From Lantana camara (Eukaryota; Streptophyta; Magnoliopsida; Lamiales; Verbenaceae): a stretch of DNA of 64,000 bases. The notes beneath the pieces were generated by a model that did not search any database, was not told the origin of the DNA, and was given only the letters and a program-made list of their open reading frames with translations. Where the stretch lies: assembly GCA_037501455.1 (NCBI GenBank), contig CM074858.1:47303001-47367000 (forward strand), given 5' to 3'. Both the position numbers and the translations under genes were made by a program. Every line of letters begins with the position of its first letter. Position 1 is the first letter of the stretch. Shown piece after piece: positions 49,004-60,838 of the stretch.

Positions 49004-51671
49004 TGTAGCACCCCTACATGTGGAGATGCCACACCCCCGCACTATAGGTCAATCCACATACGAAATGGGTAATCCGTACATAAACTAACCTGCAGCGAAC
49101 GGGTGACAATGCAAATAAAAGATAAGCTAGGCGGGACTAACTCATACATGCAATAGAAATAAAGCGGAAGCATAACCTGTTCAATAACAAATATCACTAC
49201 TAGCATGCTATAACATTGATCATTTGTCAAGTAACTCGTATACTAGTTCTCATATTAATACATTATCATCTCCCAAAACACATAACATAAAACACTAAGC
49301 ATAATTCCTTTGAATAATAAATAGACAATTAAATAAAATGCACCGTGCTTGACTAGACTACAAGGATTGGACTCGACTCACTTCCCGCCTAACGTGTACC
49401 TGCAATAACCTGAAAGGTGGAGGCGTCAGTCTGTGAAGACCGAGTGAGGTGTTTAAATAGATATTTGCGCAGTTAACATGCAAGCTATATTCTCGGCTAA
49501 AGTTTTATAAAAGATAAGTGTATATGTTCAATAATGAAGTACTCTTTGCCCGAGAATACAACTATCAATATTAAATACTTGTTCATTTCATGCATTCAAT
49601 ACATGGCCCCGACGAGCGAGGGCGGTCTGCAACCTTACTCCAATTGTACATGAAACATGCTTGCTTGCTTATTTAACAAATGATCATGCAATTCAGTTAT
49701 CGTGCATAGGTACGATAGTGCAATCAAGTAACATGTTCAAGTAATGAAAATCATGCAATAACCCGAGGACAATCCGTGGTGCCGGACCGGTCCGCAGTCT
49801 CCTTCTCCCTCCAATGATGGGAAGGTAGCTAGCCTTCACCATCCACGACGTGTTGAGCAGAGGGTACATGAAGCCCTAAGCCCGGAACTCCTTCCTTCAC
49901 TAATCTCCTAGCAGATTCAGGGGTCATCCCAATGTGGTGAGGATAGCGCGAGAGTTACCCGTCAGCCCTTGCTTTCCCGGTTGGCTCAAGCCACTACCCT
50001 CGGGCCCAACGTGAACGGTCATGCTACTCAAATAAAACATGCACGATACATGGCTTGCTTGCTTGCTTGCTTTTCATGAACATGACTTGCTTGAAATGGT
50101 AAGTGATTTCATTCAAAATTATAGATATAAATACCTTTTTGGCCGAAAGATCACATAAGGAGTATATGGGTTCTATATAATTAGCAATTAAACCTCACCT
50201 AACAGGCGACACAACGACTCGTGGATACGTGAACGTGCTCATGATCAATAATCTCCGCCCTGGAGAATAACTAGATAAGAAACGGGACAATGTACATGCA
50301 TGAGACCACAATTCAAGGATATTACCACACATAAGACGCACGGCGTGATCAAGTAACGAGACATCGTGCAATGAACAATGTAGCATGTAATTATCATGTT
50401 TTGGTATGTAATTAATCATATAATAACAATTTGGGGTCAAATAAATTATTGAAATTAAACTCCAAAATTCCATTTTTATGCAGAATGTTTCTGCCTCTCC
50501 AGAAGCCTGGGAACGGCCGTTTCGGTCCTTAGTTCAAAATGCGAAGGGCCGTTCCCAACTCCCCGAAGTTGCTCCCCGAAGATGGGAACAGCCGTTCCGG
50601 CTTACAAGCCAAAACAGGAAGGGCCGTTCCCGCCCTCGCTGCCATGCACACCATTCAAAATACGGGAACGGCCGTTCCCCAATTACAAAGGGAACGAGAA
50701 GGGCCGTTCCCGTTACGTAGGAAGAACAGAAACAGAGCATGAAGAATAGGGGAGCACGAACCAGTTTCAACACCATCTCATAATCCATGAAATCAATTCC
50801 CAAATGACATAAATCATGCAAGGAACATACTTAAACACTTATATTTCAATAAAATTCAATATTAACACATGAATCATGCCTTAACTCTCATAATTATCAA
50901 TTTTTACCTAATTAAGAACTCATCATATATCTTCCTAAATCTCAAGAATTTATGTATCAATTCATGTTTAAAGCATAGAATCAAGCTTCCAACATAAACT
51001 AATCTAGTTAGCAAGCTTAAACACTAACCCTAGCTTCAAGAATTATAATCAAGAAATCACATATATGATCATATATACCTTGAAGTGAAAATAAATGGAA
51101 GAAGATGATGGAAATGAATGATTGAGCTCCAAAACTCCAAATTTTCTTGGAAATCTTGATGAATTTGATGAAATCTTCTCCTCCCTTCTTCATAGTTTGG
51201 ATCGGTGGAAAGAGGAAGCAAAGGTTGGTATTTTTGGTATGAAATGAGAATGAAGAAGATGGAAGAGATTCATATATCGATATATTTTGGAAAAAAATAG
51301 AATATTTGTGACTAAATCCTCCAATTTCATAAGTTATGCAATCAAGTACAAAAGGTTTGAAAATGATCAATTCAGTCCACAAAGTTTCCATGCAATTTAG
51401 TCCTTTAATTTAAATAAATGTCAATTAAGGACAAGTAAGCAATTCAAACGAGCTGGACAATTAATTCATGTAACAAATGAATTCAAGCTATAATATAATT
51501 CTCAAATTGATAAGCATTTCACACATTTTCACGTAATCATGTTGAAATATAATTTTATAAACTTAATATAACGCATGTAAATTGAATAAACCAAAATAAT
51601 AAATAAAATCCTAACGCTCGAAACTCACACGTGTCAAGCGTACCTGTGTGTCTGAAAATTGGGGCGTTACA
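49004..51671 (-). repeat. 3' LTR of the 49004 element (2,668 bp)
   Basis: Starts on minus TGTAACGCCCCAATTTTC (51671) and ends GGGGTGCTACA (49004). Carries a dyad hexad at 50509-50711, a CAGTCT/AGACCG hairpin at about 49428, and the GGGCTGACGG stem region near 49930-50010. Confidence 0.88.
50509..50711 (-). promoter_or_regulatory. Dyad hexad in the 49004 LTR
   Basis: Starts at 50509, 50541, 50584, 50616, 50664 and 50696. In LTR orientation the spacings are 32, 48, 32, 43 and 32 bp, the same as concatemer LTR D within 1 bp. One dyad is an exact GGGAACGGCCGTTCCC (50664-50679); the others carry changes. Confidence 0.82.
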
Positions 51672-51707
51672 ACTCTCTCCCCCTTAAGAGAATCCGTCCT
51701 CGGATTC
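51672..51707 (-). promoter_or_regulatory. Polypurine tract and hairpin of the 49004 element
   Basis: The complement of 51672-51689 is a purine tract. GAATCCG-TCCT-CGGATTC (51690-51707) is a perfect 7-bp stem with the same stem sequence as the concatemer cores. Confidence 0.85.
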
Positions 51708-53402
51708 ATTGTCATGAATTCTTGGAATTTAATTGACTCTCACGTGTTCATCCCACGCGGGTTAGCTACTCCCGGTCAGGGATTAGTTCGAAAGAGGTCT
51801 TCAATGAAATCACGACCCTCAACTTTCCGGAGCCTAAACACTTGAGAGAAAATCTACCTTCCATTAAAACAAGTTGACAAGTAGCCAGAAATAGTGAGAG
51901 TGCCCCGTCTCTCAACCAACCAACGAGAGAACCCCGTCTCTCGAGCAAGTAACAAGAGACCCTGTCTCTTGACAACCCTGAGAGAATCCCCGTCTCTCAC
52001 ACACACAAAAATAAAATTCAAGCAGACACTTCGATAAACATTTACAGTTAACACACAAGGAGCAGGTAGCAAATATTGGTTATGCAACTTATTTTTCACA
52101 TAAACAATTAATAGTAAACAAGGAATCATATACGAGAATAACAAAAATAATAATAATAAACAAATAATAATAAAATAATGGTGCACGTGGTATGCATGGT
52201 TAAGTGTACCGTTCACCAAGGATTGAAGTTTTTGCACAAAATAATTCGGATGGATACTTGATTCTTTAATTGGGATTTTTCTCGCTTTGTATCGCTACGG
52301 TTCGATAGGCCCATTCCTGATAGTCATCTTAGTTCCAATGTTATTTTCTAACATAATCCGTAAATCATCATTAATCACCACCTCTTCATACCCATTTTGA
52401 ACCTCAGATTTACCGGTTGCACTCATCTTGAATTAATTACCATATTCACTTTCGCGTTTTGGAATTGAATACAACCCTAGGTTTCTTGTCATGGAGTGGT
52501 TGTATATTCAAGCTTAAAAGACTGGCTCTGTGCTTCAAGCAAGCTCTTATCTTGTCCACTTCATGAAGGTTTCCATTTAAGGCGGATGTTTTATGCGGAA
52601 TAGGAACAAGGTTGTCATCCCTTGAGAGTAACTCAGCAAGCACCCTTGCATAGAAACCGAAGGGATCAGGTCCTAGTGAAACGTCTTCCATTTACCTCCT
52701 AGAACTTGATGATATACCCAACAACTTTGTAAAAGATCTTGAAGGAATGATCGATTGGCTTCAATCTTCTCAAACATGTTCACTGCAACTGGTATATTTA
52801 TAGAGGCGACGCCGGTAGCACGAATGAAAGGGCGATGCACAGTTACAGACATCTCTAGGGTATAAGTAACAACTTCGTAAGAAAACTCTTGTCGAGGTTG
52901 ATATGTTAAAACCTGGGATTGATCCAAATATGAACCAAGTTGAATCCTTTTCTATTTACTGAGCCAATTGATAACCCGAAACTAGAAGAGGATCATAAAA
53001 CAAAGAACCCATATTCTATGAACGGTAATAAGCAAAGGTACTGTCGGTGATGAGACTTTTCTTCAGGTAAGAGGGGAAAAAGGTTTAAATTATTGAAGAC
53101 TTCTTTCACATGGTTCTGATAGAGGATTCCAGTAGGAATCGGTTTTCTTAAAATTTCAAATCTCTCGAGTAAGGTCTAACTTCCGACTTCAATTTATTTC
53201 CAGACCGGCTCTCCCCCTTAAGAAAATAGAAATTTTCTAATTCCTTGAACTAGTTTACCACTCCTCAATTCCTCCAACTCACTTCTCTTGAAATCTACGT
53301 TTTAATTAAGCCACATGTTTAATGATCCTTGTTTCAAGTGAATGAAAAACCCCAGTACCCCAAACGTAAACCTTTTCCACTCGATTGATTCAATGTAACC
53401 TT
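51708..53402 (-). other. Non-coding interior of the 49004 element
   Basis: About 1.7 kb. Open frames on minus at 52446-52691 and 52673-52927 overlap and show no domain I recognise; they may be remnants of a frame or chance. Near its left end, 51896-51998 carries four GAGAG/CTCTC dyads. Confidence 0.5.
51896..51998. repeat. Four GAGAG-CCCCG-CTCTC dyads
   Basis: Inverted repeats of the form GAGAGAACCCCGTCTCTC start at 51896, 51925, 51954 and 51980, about 29 bp apart. The third reads AAGAGACCCTGTCTCTT, with both outer bases changed together. Confidence 0.75.
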
Positions 53403-54190
53403 TGATGGGGCCAAAACACGCTCATCTACTTTCTCGGCACGTAGCGCCTTGGGATGATGACACTTGTCTCTCCAAGGTTGCATCAGGCGTATACGAGCGC
53501 TGACATCCTCCAAGGACACGTGTCAGCTCTGTTGCGGATACGTGTGCATCAACAGTATTGCTCTTACCGCTCTTCCACAAGCATCGTTGATACAGCATGA
53601 GTAGTACCTCAATCAATCTAAGTAAGTCTACTACGAGCGCTACACTCCCTCGGAGAGGCTCCCGCTTCAATCTCTTGGCCTCCAAGGCTTCTGGTTGTCA
53701 CGAGCGCGCTCTTAGGCCCTCGTTACCAACCTCTCAAACGGCTCTCTGACACATCGTACATGCCCGCGCACCTGCCACTGTTGCCAACACTAACTTTCAG
53801 CAGCTTTTGCAGAAGATTCCTCCTAGGTTTCTCTCTCACAGTGCCACGTGTTAGGGCAACATTCGGCCAGGACCACATGCGGCAAATGACCAAAGGGTCC
53901 CTGACCCTCAACTATAAATGGGAGTCTTCATCTCTTTCACGGTAAGCGATCTCCATTGCTACAACTCCTACTAAACTTACTTCTTCTCTTTCAGATCTAC
54001 ATCTGACTTGAGCGTGGGAGAGCCAAACTGGGCACCACCCCCAGTTCCCCCAGTTTGGCCTTCTGACTCTTCTGTGTGTTTGTCCTAGCAGGTAGAACCC
54101 CCATTCTTTCCGGCGATTTCTGGTGATTTCCCCATTCAAATAAATTCTAAAGTGATCGGATTCTGATCCACCCCTTTTGGGAACCCATCA
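53403..54190 (+). repeat. 5' LTR of the Tat element (left end inferred)
   Basis: The right end (...CCCATCA, 54190) is fixed by the primer site 4 bases further on. The left end is a guess at TGATGGGGCC (53403), where sequence character changes from AT-rich interior to GC-richer LTR; it could differ by 100-200 bp. Confidence 0.55.
53913..53919 (+). promoter_or_regulatory. TATA box of the Tat LTR
   Basis: TATAAAT in the context CAACTATAAATGGGAG, about 280 bp before the LTR 3' end. It is a good candidate for the element's promoter and places the transcription start near 53945. Confidence 0.6.
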
Positions 54191-54194
54191 TTTT

Positions 54195-54202
54195 TGGCGC
54201 CG
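54195..54202 (+). promoter_or_regulatory. Primer-binding site of the Tat element
   Basis: TGGCGCCG followed by TCTGTGGGAA. The first eight bases are complementary to tRNAs ending CGGCGCCA, such as tRNA-Asp. This differs from the initiator-Met sites of all other elements in the window. Confidence 0.75.
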
Positions 54203-54280
54203 TCTGTGGGAAACCATCTCTCCGCCTCTTCCATCTCTTCTACTAGTTGAAAAGTAAACACCCCAAAAATCTTCACAGCT

Positions 54281-56170
54281 ATGGTTGCTACAAGATCCAG
54301 CGCTGCGGGAGGAGGAGATAACACTTCTCCTGACGTCAACACCACCGTACCCACCATCCCTGTGGGCGGAGGCCCACCCCCTACCGTCGCTGAAGGTGGG
54401 GTACCCCTCACCAGGGCGGCCGTGCAGGCCGAATCTTCCGTTCCCCCACCGGCACCGCCAGCACCACCAGCTTCCGGCGCCACAGGAGGAATCCCTCACT
54501 TTGCTCTTTCACAGCCTCCCCAAATTCAAGGGGTGCATGCCCTTGTAAACCCAGGAGGTCAGGGATACATGATGCCACCGTCGGGATACCTCCCGCTGTT
54601 ATGATGCCGCCAGCCCTCCAACCGTACCTCGCCGGCCAAATCCAGCTCCCTGTAGTGATTCCTAGGGAGGTCGAGGGAGTAGAGTTACCTCCCCTAACTA
54701 CACAACAATTGAGGGCTTTGTATACCCAGTGTGAGGTTCAGGCGGCTCAGGGGGCATGGGAAAAATTCCATTCTATGTATTTCCCCTCTGGGAAGGTCAC
54801 TCAAACCGCAGCCCCTTTCGGAGGATTGCAAGCTTTCCCTGTTAGGGAAACTCAGGCCGTCCCCAGGGTGCCACCACTACCACCAGTTGATGAGATGCCC
54901 CGCCAGGGCGAGAACGAGCGGCTCCCTGTAGACAGAAACAGGGAGCCCACTGAGAGGGTTAACGAGAATGAAGGGGACTCCCACGTTTCCAGGAGGGCTT
55001 CCCGTGCGGGCAGACAAGGAGACCGGGACGGTGAGGTGAATCCTAACATCCTCGCGGCTGTGCAAGACCAGCTGCAGGGTTTGAAAGACATGGTCGGACA
55101 GCTCTCTCGTGTACGGTCTCAGATCTCCCACAGTAGGGATGAACGAGCCGATGACAGAGACGCTCGTCACAAGGACCGACAGCCGCAGGTCCCTCGCCGA
55201 AGAGAGCCAGAAGAGAACTTCGACACTTACGATTATCACCCGCTGGCAAAAGGCTCCCCTCTCGTGGAAGAAGTTTTAATGGCCCAAGCAGGAATGGCCA
55301 AAATTCCCACTTCCATCAACCGATACGACGGGACAATTGATCCAGCCGAGCATTTGGATCATTTTTTACATTTGATGTACCTCTACGAGCATTCCAGCAA
55401 CTATTGGGCCAAGGTTTTTGTCACTTCCTTCGTGGGAATGGCACAGGAGTGGTATAAGCGATTGCCCCCCACGATAGATTCACTCATACAAAGAGTTGGC
55501 CGACGCTTTCCTCAACCACTTCAATTCCCTGAAAGCTCCAGTCACTGCGCCCGCTGCCCTCTATAACGTGGTGTAGGGCAAGAGTGAGTCTCTTCGCTCG
55601 TTCTTCGCCCGCTTCAACAAGGAGATACTGCAAGTGGAGAGGCCGTCTATGGATTTCTTGATCCCAGTACTATTTCAGGCTGTGGATCACAAACAGTATG
55701 TGAGCAAGAAATTTGCTGATGCCATCGTGGAGAGAAGGCCAGGGATACTCATGGCCTTAAGAGAGGTTGCCGAGCCATTTTTTGCGCTCGAGGATATGTA
55801 TGGGACGAATGGTCCCCGGCATCTTAGCCCCATAAGAAGTGAACGCCACCCTGAACAAGGACGCGAGATCGCAGTTAAGAAGGAGCGCCATCAGGAGCAC
55901 AAAAGGTCGCCGCTGCCCCCTCGACGTTTCGAGCGTATTCCACTTACTCGACCGAACTCCGAGGTCTATAATCTCTCCGATAAAAAGCTCTTTAGGAGAC
56001 CCGTCAAGATGAGAGAGACCGAGTCACTGAAACGTTCCAGCAAGTACTGTGCCTTCCACAAGAAGAAAGGGCACGACACGGATGAATGTCGCCAGTTGGA
56101 AGCTGAGATTCAAAGGCTCGTTGCGGGGGGGGCATCTAAAGGAATTTGTGAAAATGCTGGAGCGCGTTGA
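54281..56170 (+). pseudogene. Tat gag (frameshifted)
   Basis: The ATG at 54281 opens a Pro- and Gly-rich N-terminus (107 codons). Near 54577 one base is lost and the frame continues as 54601-55566, which holds a coiled-coil segment, a charged linker and the gag core (IDPAEHLDHFLHLMYLYEHS, then FVTSFVGMAQEWYKRLPP). Near 55495 the frame returns to the original and meets a TAG at 55574-55576. The remainder (55634-56170) completes the gag core and ends with a zinc knuckle, CAFHKKKGHDTDEC, of the C-x2-H-x4-H-x4-C kind usual in this lineage. A run of eight G at about 56126-56134 then separates it from the pol frame. Gag forms the particle around the RNA; this copy cannot. Confidence 0.88.
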
Positions 56171-58448
56171 TGAGCACTGTCGGGGTCGTTCCAGGGAGGA
56201 AAGGAGGAGCCCATCCCGGTCAAGGAGTCCACGAGGAAAAGGGCCCCCTGAGACCAGCAGCCGTCGGAGAAACAAAGGAAAGGCCCCTGATCAGGAGAAT
56301 ACACCTTTTACGGTCATCAACATGATAGCGGGAGGCCCTTCTGGGGGAGATTCCAATGCCGCTCGGCGGAGATATGCCCGGAGTTACGACCAACGCTCAT
56401 CCGTGCCCAAGTCCGTTTATGCTATACAAAAGGCCAAGGATCAGCACTCCCGAGAGAACGATGTGATAGGCTTTGATGATAGGGATTTAGAGCACATTGT
56501 AACACCCCGTGGGGAAGGTGAAACTTCTGACTGCCCCATGGTGGTTAGTGTAGATGTCCACAATCATGTTGTAAGAAGAGTATTAGTGGATAGTGGAAGC
56601 TCTGTTAATGTTTTGCCTTACGCCACATTTTTAAAGATGAATGCTAACCTCCCACTGGAACCTCTTAAAACAGGTCTCATTGGCTTTGGAGGATCAGAGG
56701 TTGTCCCACGAGGGCAGGTGCGCTTGGCCACCTCGTTCGGCCGAGCCCCTCAACGTAAGACGCTCACAATTACTTATGCTGTGGTAGAGATTGATATTCC
56801 ATACAATATCATAATTGGGCGCCCCGCCCTCGTCGATTTCAAAGCAATCATCTCCACCTACCACCAGAAGATCAAATTTCCCACATCCGAGGGTGTTGGG
56901 GAAGTATTGTGTAACGTGCGTGAGGCGTGGGAATGCTACATGTTGTCTCTCCGAAAGCCTAAGGCGGAAAGAACTTTCCAAATTGGGTCCACTAAGAAAT
57001 CCGTTGATTTTGCCAATCTAAATGAGGATGGTCCCTTGCGAAAAAGGGCAAAGTTGAACAAGAAGAAAAATAAGAAGAAGGATACCAACTCCCAAGACCC
57101 CCTCGAAAATGCTCCGCCAGGGTCCGTCGAAGAGTCTTCCTCAGAAGGAAACGAGCAGGAGGGGGAGGATCCCACTCGCGAGGGGCATTTAGTAGGGAAA
57201 AAGAGGGCGCTCGAACTTCCTCGCCCTGAGGTAAGGATCGAGCCCTCAGAAAAATTCCTTACTATTGAGCTAGAGCCTGGGAACAGAGAAAAGACTACTC
57301 AGATAGGATCAAACCTCTCAGGACCCTCAGAGATCATGATGAATGAATTCCTCAGAGAGAACCTTGACATATTTGCGTGGAAAGCATCTGACCTTACCGG
57401 AATCGACTCAAGCATCATCGTCCACAGGCTTAATATAGATCCCTCCTTCAAGCCCATCAAGCAGAAAAAGCGAGATGTTTACCGCTTTCGAAAGAGGGTT
57501 GTCGAAGAAGAAGTTAATAAACTCCTGGAAGCTCAGTACATCGAGCCCATCTTATACCCAGAATGGTTGTGTAATGTGGTTCTGGTGCCTAAAAATGCAA
57601 ACAAGTGGCGAATGTGCAATGATTTTACTGATCTTAACAAGGTTTGCCCTAAGGATCATTACCCGTTGCCTCGGATAGACCAACTGGTGGATTCAACTGC
57701 TGGATGCGAACTAATGAGCATGATGGACGCCTTTCAAGGGTACTATCAGATCTTTATGGCTCCTGAAGACCACCCCAAAACTTCATTTGTTGTTCATTTA
57801 GGGGTGTATTGCTTCCTGGTCATGCCTTTCGGGTTGAAGAACGCTGGGGCTACATATCAGCGGCTCGTTAACAGGATGTTTGAGAGCGAACTGGGAGGGT
57901 CTATGGAAGTTTACGTAGACGATATGATTGTCAAAAGCGAGCGTCAAGACTCGCATTTGGAAGATCTCAGGCGTGCCTTTTCAATTTTGCGTCATTATGG
58001 GATGAAATTGAACCCTTCAAAGTGCACCTTTGGAGTGCAAGGAGGAAAGTTCTTAGGGTACATTGTCAGTCAGAGGGGAATTGAGGCCAATCCTGAGAAA
58101 ATCAGGGCTATATTGGAGATCCCCTCCCCTCGAAATCTCCGGGAAGTGCAAGTACTGGTAGGAAAGATCATCTCCTTGAACAGATTCATTTCGCGCTCGG
58201 TGGACCGGAATCTCTCTTTTTTCAAGATTTTGAGGAATGCCCGGAACTTCGCTTGGACGGCGGAATGTGAAAAGGCTTTGCAAGATATGAAGGCTTATCT
58301 ATCGAGCGCTCCTCTACTGACTAAACCCCTCGGAGGCGAGAAGCTATTCCTATATCTTTCTGTTTCGGCCGATGCCACAAGCGCTGTGTTGGTAGCTATA
58401 CGAGAACGGAAGCATTTGCCCGTTTATTATTTAAGCAAGGCATTGTAA
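56049..58448 (+). pseudogene. Tat protease and reverse transcriptase
   Basis: A 799-codon open frame. About residues 1-30 overlap gag in another frame and are not real coding; the frame takes over after the G run. The aspartic protease motif DSGSSVNVL starts at residue 181, with IIGRPAL at 255-261. A lysine-rich, acidic linker spans about 310-400. RT occupies about 430-690: VLVPKNANKWRMCNDF, MMDAFQGYYQI (Asp 560), MPFGLKNAGATYQ and YVDD at 622-625. The beginning of the first RNase H (VSADATSAVL) follows. A TAA at 58446-58448 interrupts it; related proteins have Gln there. RT and protease motifs are intact, so the loss of function is recent or due to the stop and frameshifts alone. Confidence 0.9.
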
Positions 58449-59120
58449 GGAGCAGAGAAAAGATATTTGGAAATCGAGAAATTTGCGTTTACCCTCATCA
58501 ATGCATCAAGGCGCCTGAGGCCTTACTTTCAGGCACACTCAATAACGGTACTTACTGATCAACCTTTGAAGTAGGTTTTGTCCAAACCAGACGTGTCAGG
58601 AAGACTGATAAAATGGGCCATTGAATTAAGTCAGTTTGATCTATGTTTCGAGCCTAGAGCTGCCATGCACGCCCAGGTTGTAGCTGATTTATTGGTGGAA
58701 CGCTTTGGATTGGAATCCGCCGTTCCTGAGAACGAAGGATTGTGGGTCCGGCACACGGATGGTTCCTCAACCTCCCAAGGGGGAGGAGCAGGGGTAGCCC
58801 TCCGGGACCCCAGTGGGATTGAGTTAGATTTCGCAATCAGGTTGGATTTTCAAGTCACGAATAATGAGGCAGAATATGAAGCCATTGTACAGGGGTTAGA
58901 AATTGCTTCTCAGAGTGGAGCCTCCAGGATCACGGCGTATGTAGATTCACAGTTAATTGCGAGCCAGATTGAAGGAACTTATGAGGCTAGAGAAACCACC
59001 ATGGTGCAGTACTTGGGCAAGGCTCGGGAAATCATCTGAAAGTTCAAAGAATTTCATCTGCTGCAAGTCCCGCGGGCCGAGAACGAGCGCGCTGATGCTC
59101 TTTCAAAATTTGATTCGGCG
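58449..59120 (+). pseudogene. Tat dual RNase H region
   Basis: Same frame as the RT. After the TAA the first RNase H continues (EKRYLEIEKFAFTLINASRRLRPYF, then VLTDQPLK) until a TAG at 58572-58574, and ends with an AQVVADLLVE motif. A second RNase H follows with its own acidic residues: HTDGSS, NNEAEYEAI, YVDSQL and ERADALSK. This second copy is the extra domain found in Tat and Ogre-like elements. A TGA at 59037-59039 breaks it. No frameshift is needed between 56.14 and 59.62 kb. Confidence 0.88.
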
Positions 59121-60460
59121 TTGGAAGGTACTTCTGAGCGCTCTGTAACGTTTCTTAGGACAGAGGAACCTTTGATCAAGGAGAGAGTTGCCAAAGAGGC
59201 GGTCGTTATGATTGATCCACTTGAACCATGTTGGCTGGATGACATCGTCAGGTTCCTTAGAGATGGTATTTGTCCCACTGATAAGGTGGAGGTGCGGAAA
59301 ATGAGGAACAAGGCCCCTCGATTCTCTTTAGACTCCGAGGGGAGACTGTTCAAGAAGTCATTTCAAGGGCGTCCTTTGAGGTGTTTAAGGCCCTCGCAAG
59401 CGAAAGAAACGCTCGAGCTCATTCACAATGGGAGTTGCGGAAATCACTCAGGAGGGCGTATTCTGGCTAAGAAGATTTTAAGGAGTGGGTTTTATTGGCC
59501 CACGGTTCTGCATGACTCCCTCGAATTCTCCAGAAAGTGTCCAAAATGTCAATGCCATTCCAATCTCCCTCAACTGCCGGCCGCTCAAATGATCCCAGTA
59601 GATGTTTCCTGGCCCTTCGACTAGTGGGGAATAGACATTGTGGGCCCTTTGCCCATCGCTGTTGGACAGAAGAAGTTTGTTATTTTGGCCATCGATTACT
59701 TTACCAAATGGGTCGAGGCCGAGGCGGTGGCGAAGATCACCTTCCGGGTTGTGAGGGATTTCATTTGGAAAAGCATTATATGTAGATACGGCATTCCGAG
59801 GGTGCTTATCTCTGATAATGGATCGCAGTTCATAGCCGCTGACACACGAGAATGGTGCTCGGAATTGGGGATTGAACAACGTTTCACCTCCGTAGGCCAT
59901 CCCCAAGCCAACGGACAAGCAGAAGTCACCAACAGAATCATTTTGCAGCACTTAAAAACAATGCTGGCAAGTAAAAAGGGTGAATGGCAGAAGAGCTACA
60001 AGGAGCGCTTTGGGCTTATCGCACTACTCCCCGAGCTGCCACGGGCGAGTCACCTTTCGCGCTCGTGTAAGGGTCAGAAGCAATGATACCGGCGGAAATT
60101 GCAAATGAATCCGCTCGTGTAGCTTATTTCGAGCCTCAATTTAACGAAAGTAACAGGCGCCTGGAGTTGGACCTATTGGATGAGAAAAGAAACCAAGCTT
60201 GGGCTAAGATACACAAATATAAGGCAACTGTGGCTCAACAGTACAACAATCGTGTGAAGGAAAGAACCTTCCATTTGGGAGACTTGGTTCTAAAGAAGGT
60301 TGAGATATCCAGACATGTGGGGAAGTTAGACCCCAACTGGGAAGGACCGTTCAAAGTAATACAAATCAGAGCTAACAACACATACACCCTGGAGACACTT
60401 CAAGGAGAGCGTTTGCCTCGCCCTTGGAATGCATGCAACCTCCGACGGTTTTACGTTTAA
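59121..60460 (+). pseudogene. Tat integrase
   Basis: 59121-59624 holds the linker and the zinc-binding domain (HNGSCGNHSGG, then CPKCQ). A TAG at 59622-59624 stands at a position normally Gln, directly before WGIDIVGP with the first catalytic Asp. 59640-60086 continues in frame with the second Asp (LISDNGSQF) and the Glu (PQANGQAEVTNR). Near 60000 the frame shifts; a TAA at 60068-60070 follows. 60083-60460 is the integrase C-terminus (EERTFHLGDLVLKKV-like and WEGPFKVIQI segments) and ends FYV. No chromodomain is present, as expected for Tat. At least three lesions inactivate it. Confidence 0.9.
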
Positions 60461-60838
60461 AAGCTCCCTAGAAATTATGATGTAACAACCCCGTTCACAA
60501 GTTCTATGTACTTCAAATCACAAGTAAGTTACGGCGAATTCTTTTCAAATATCTTTACGTTTACACTTTCTTTACAAGCGTGGTTGGTCACTATTACTTC
60601 ACATGGGTTACGCTTGCCAGCACTCTAATCCGTGCGGGGGACGCCCTCGTAAGGGTAGACCGGTAACGCTTAAAACCAACTTAATAAAAAGGAAGAGAAA
60701 TATAATGAAAATCCCAGTAGACCTTGGCCGTCTGTCACGACGCCTTGCGCTCGAAAACGGGATCGCTCGCAAATCCAAAAATGGGGCCAGTGCGAACAAG
60801 TTCATCCGACAGCAACGTCATCAGAGGGAAATTTCACA

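Larger units (their letters stand above)
49004..53402 (-). mobile_element. Large relative of the concatemer family: 3' LTR and interior, partial
   Basis: The 3' LTR (49004-51671) is followed, on its upstream side, by a polypurine tract, a hairpin and about 1.7 kb of interior. The primer site and 5' LTR are not in the window because a Tat element interrupts the interior near 53.4 kb. AGGGT (48999-49003) is the left flank and expected target duplication. The LTR start, polypurine tract and hairpin match the concatemer family. No pol or gag motif is visible in the part present. Confidence 0.78.

Noticed and set aside
52446..52927. Two overlapping minus-strand frames of 81 and 84 codons as a possible gene
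   Set aside because: No recognisable domain, alternative frames overlapping, inside an otherwise non-coding retroelement interior.
53760..53945. 61-codon frame in the Tat LTR
   Set aside because: It spans the TATA box and has no domain; LTR sequence explains it.
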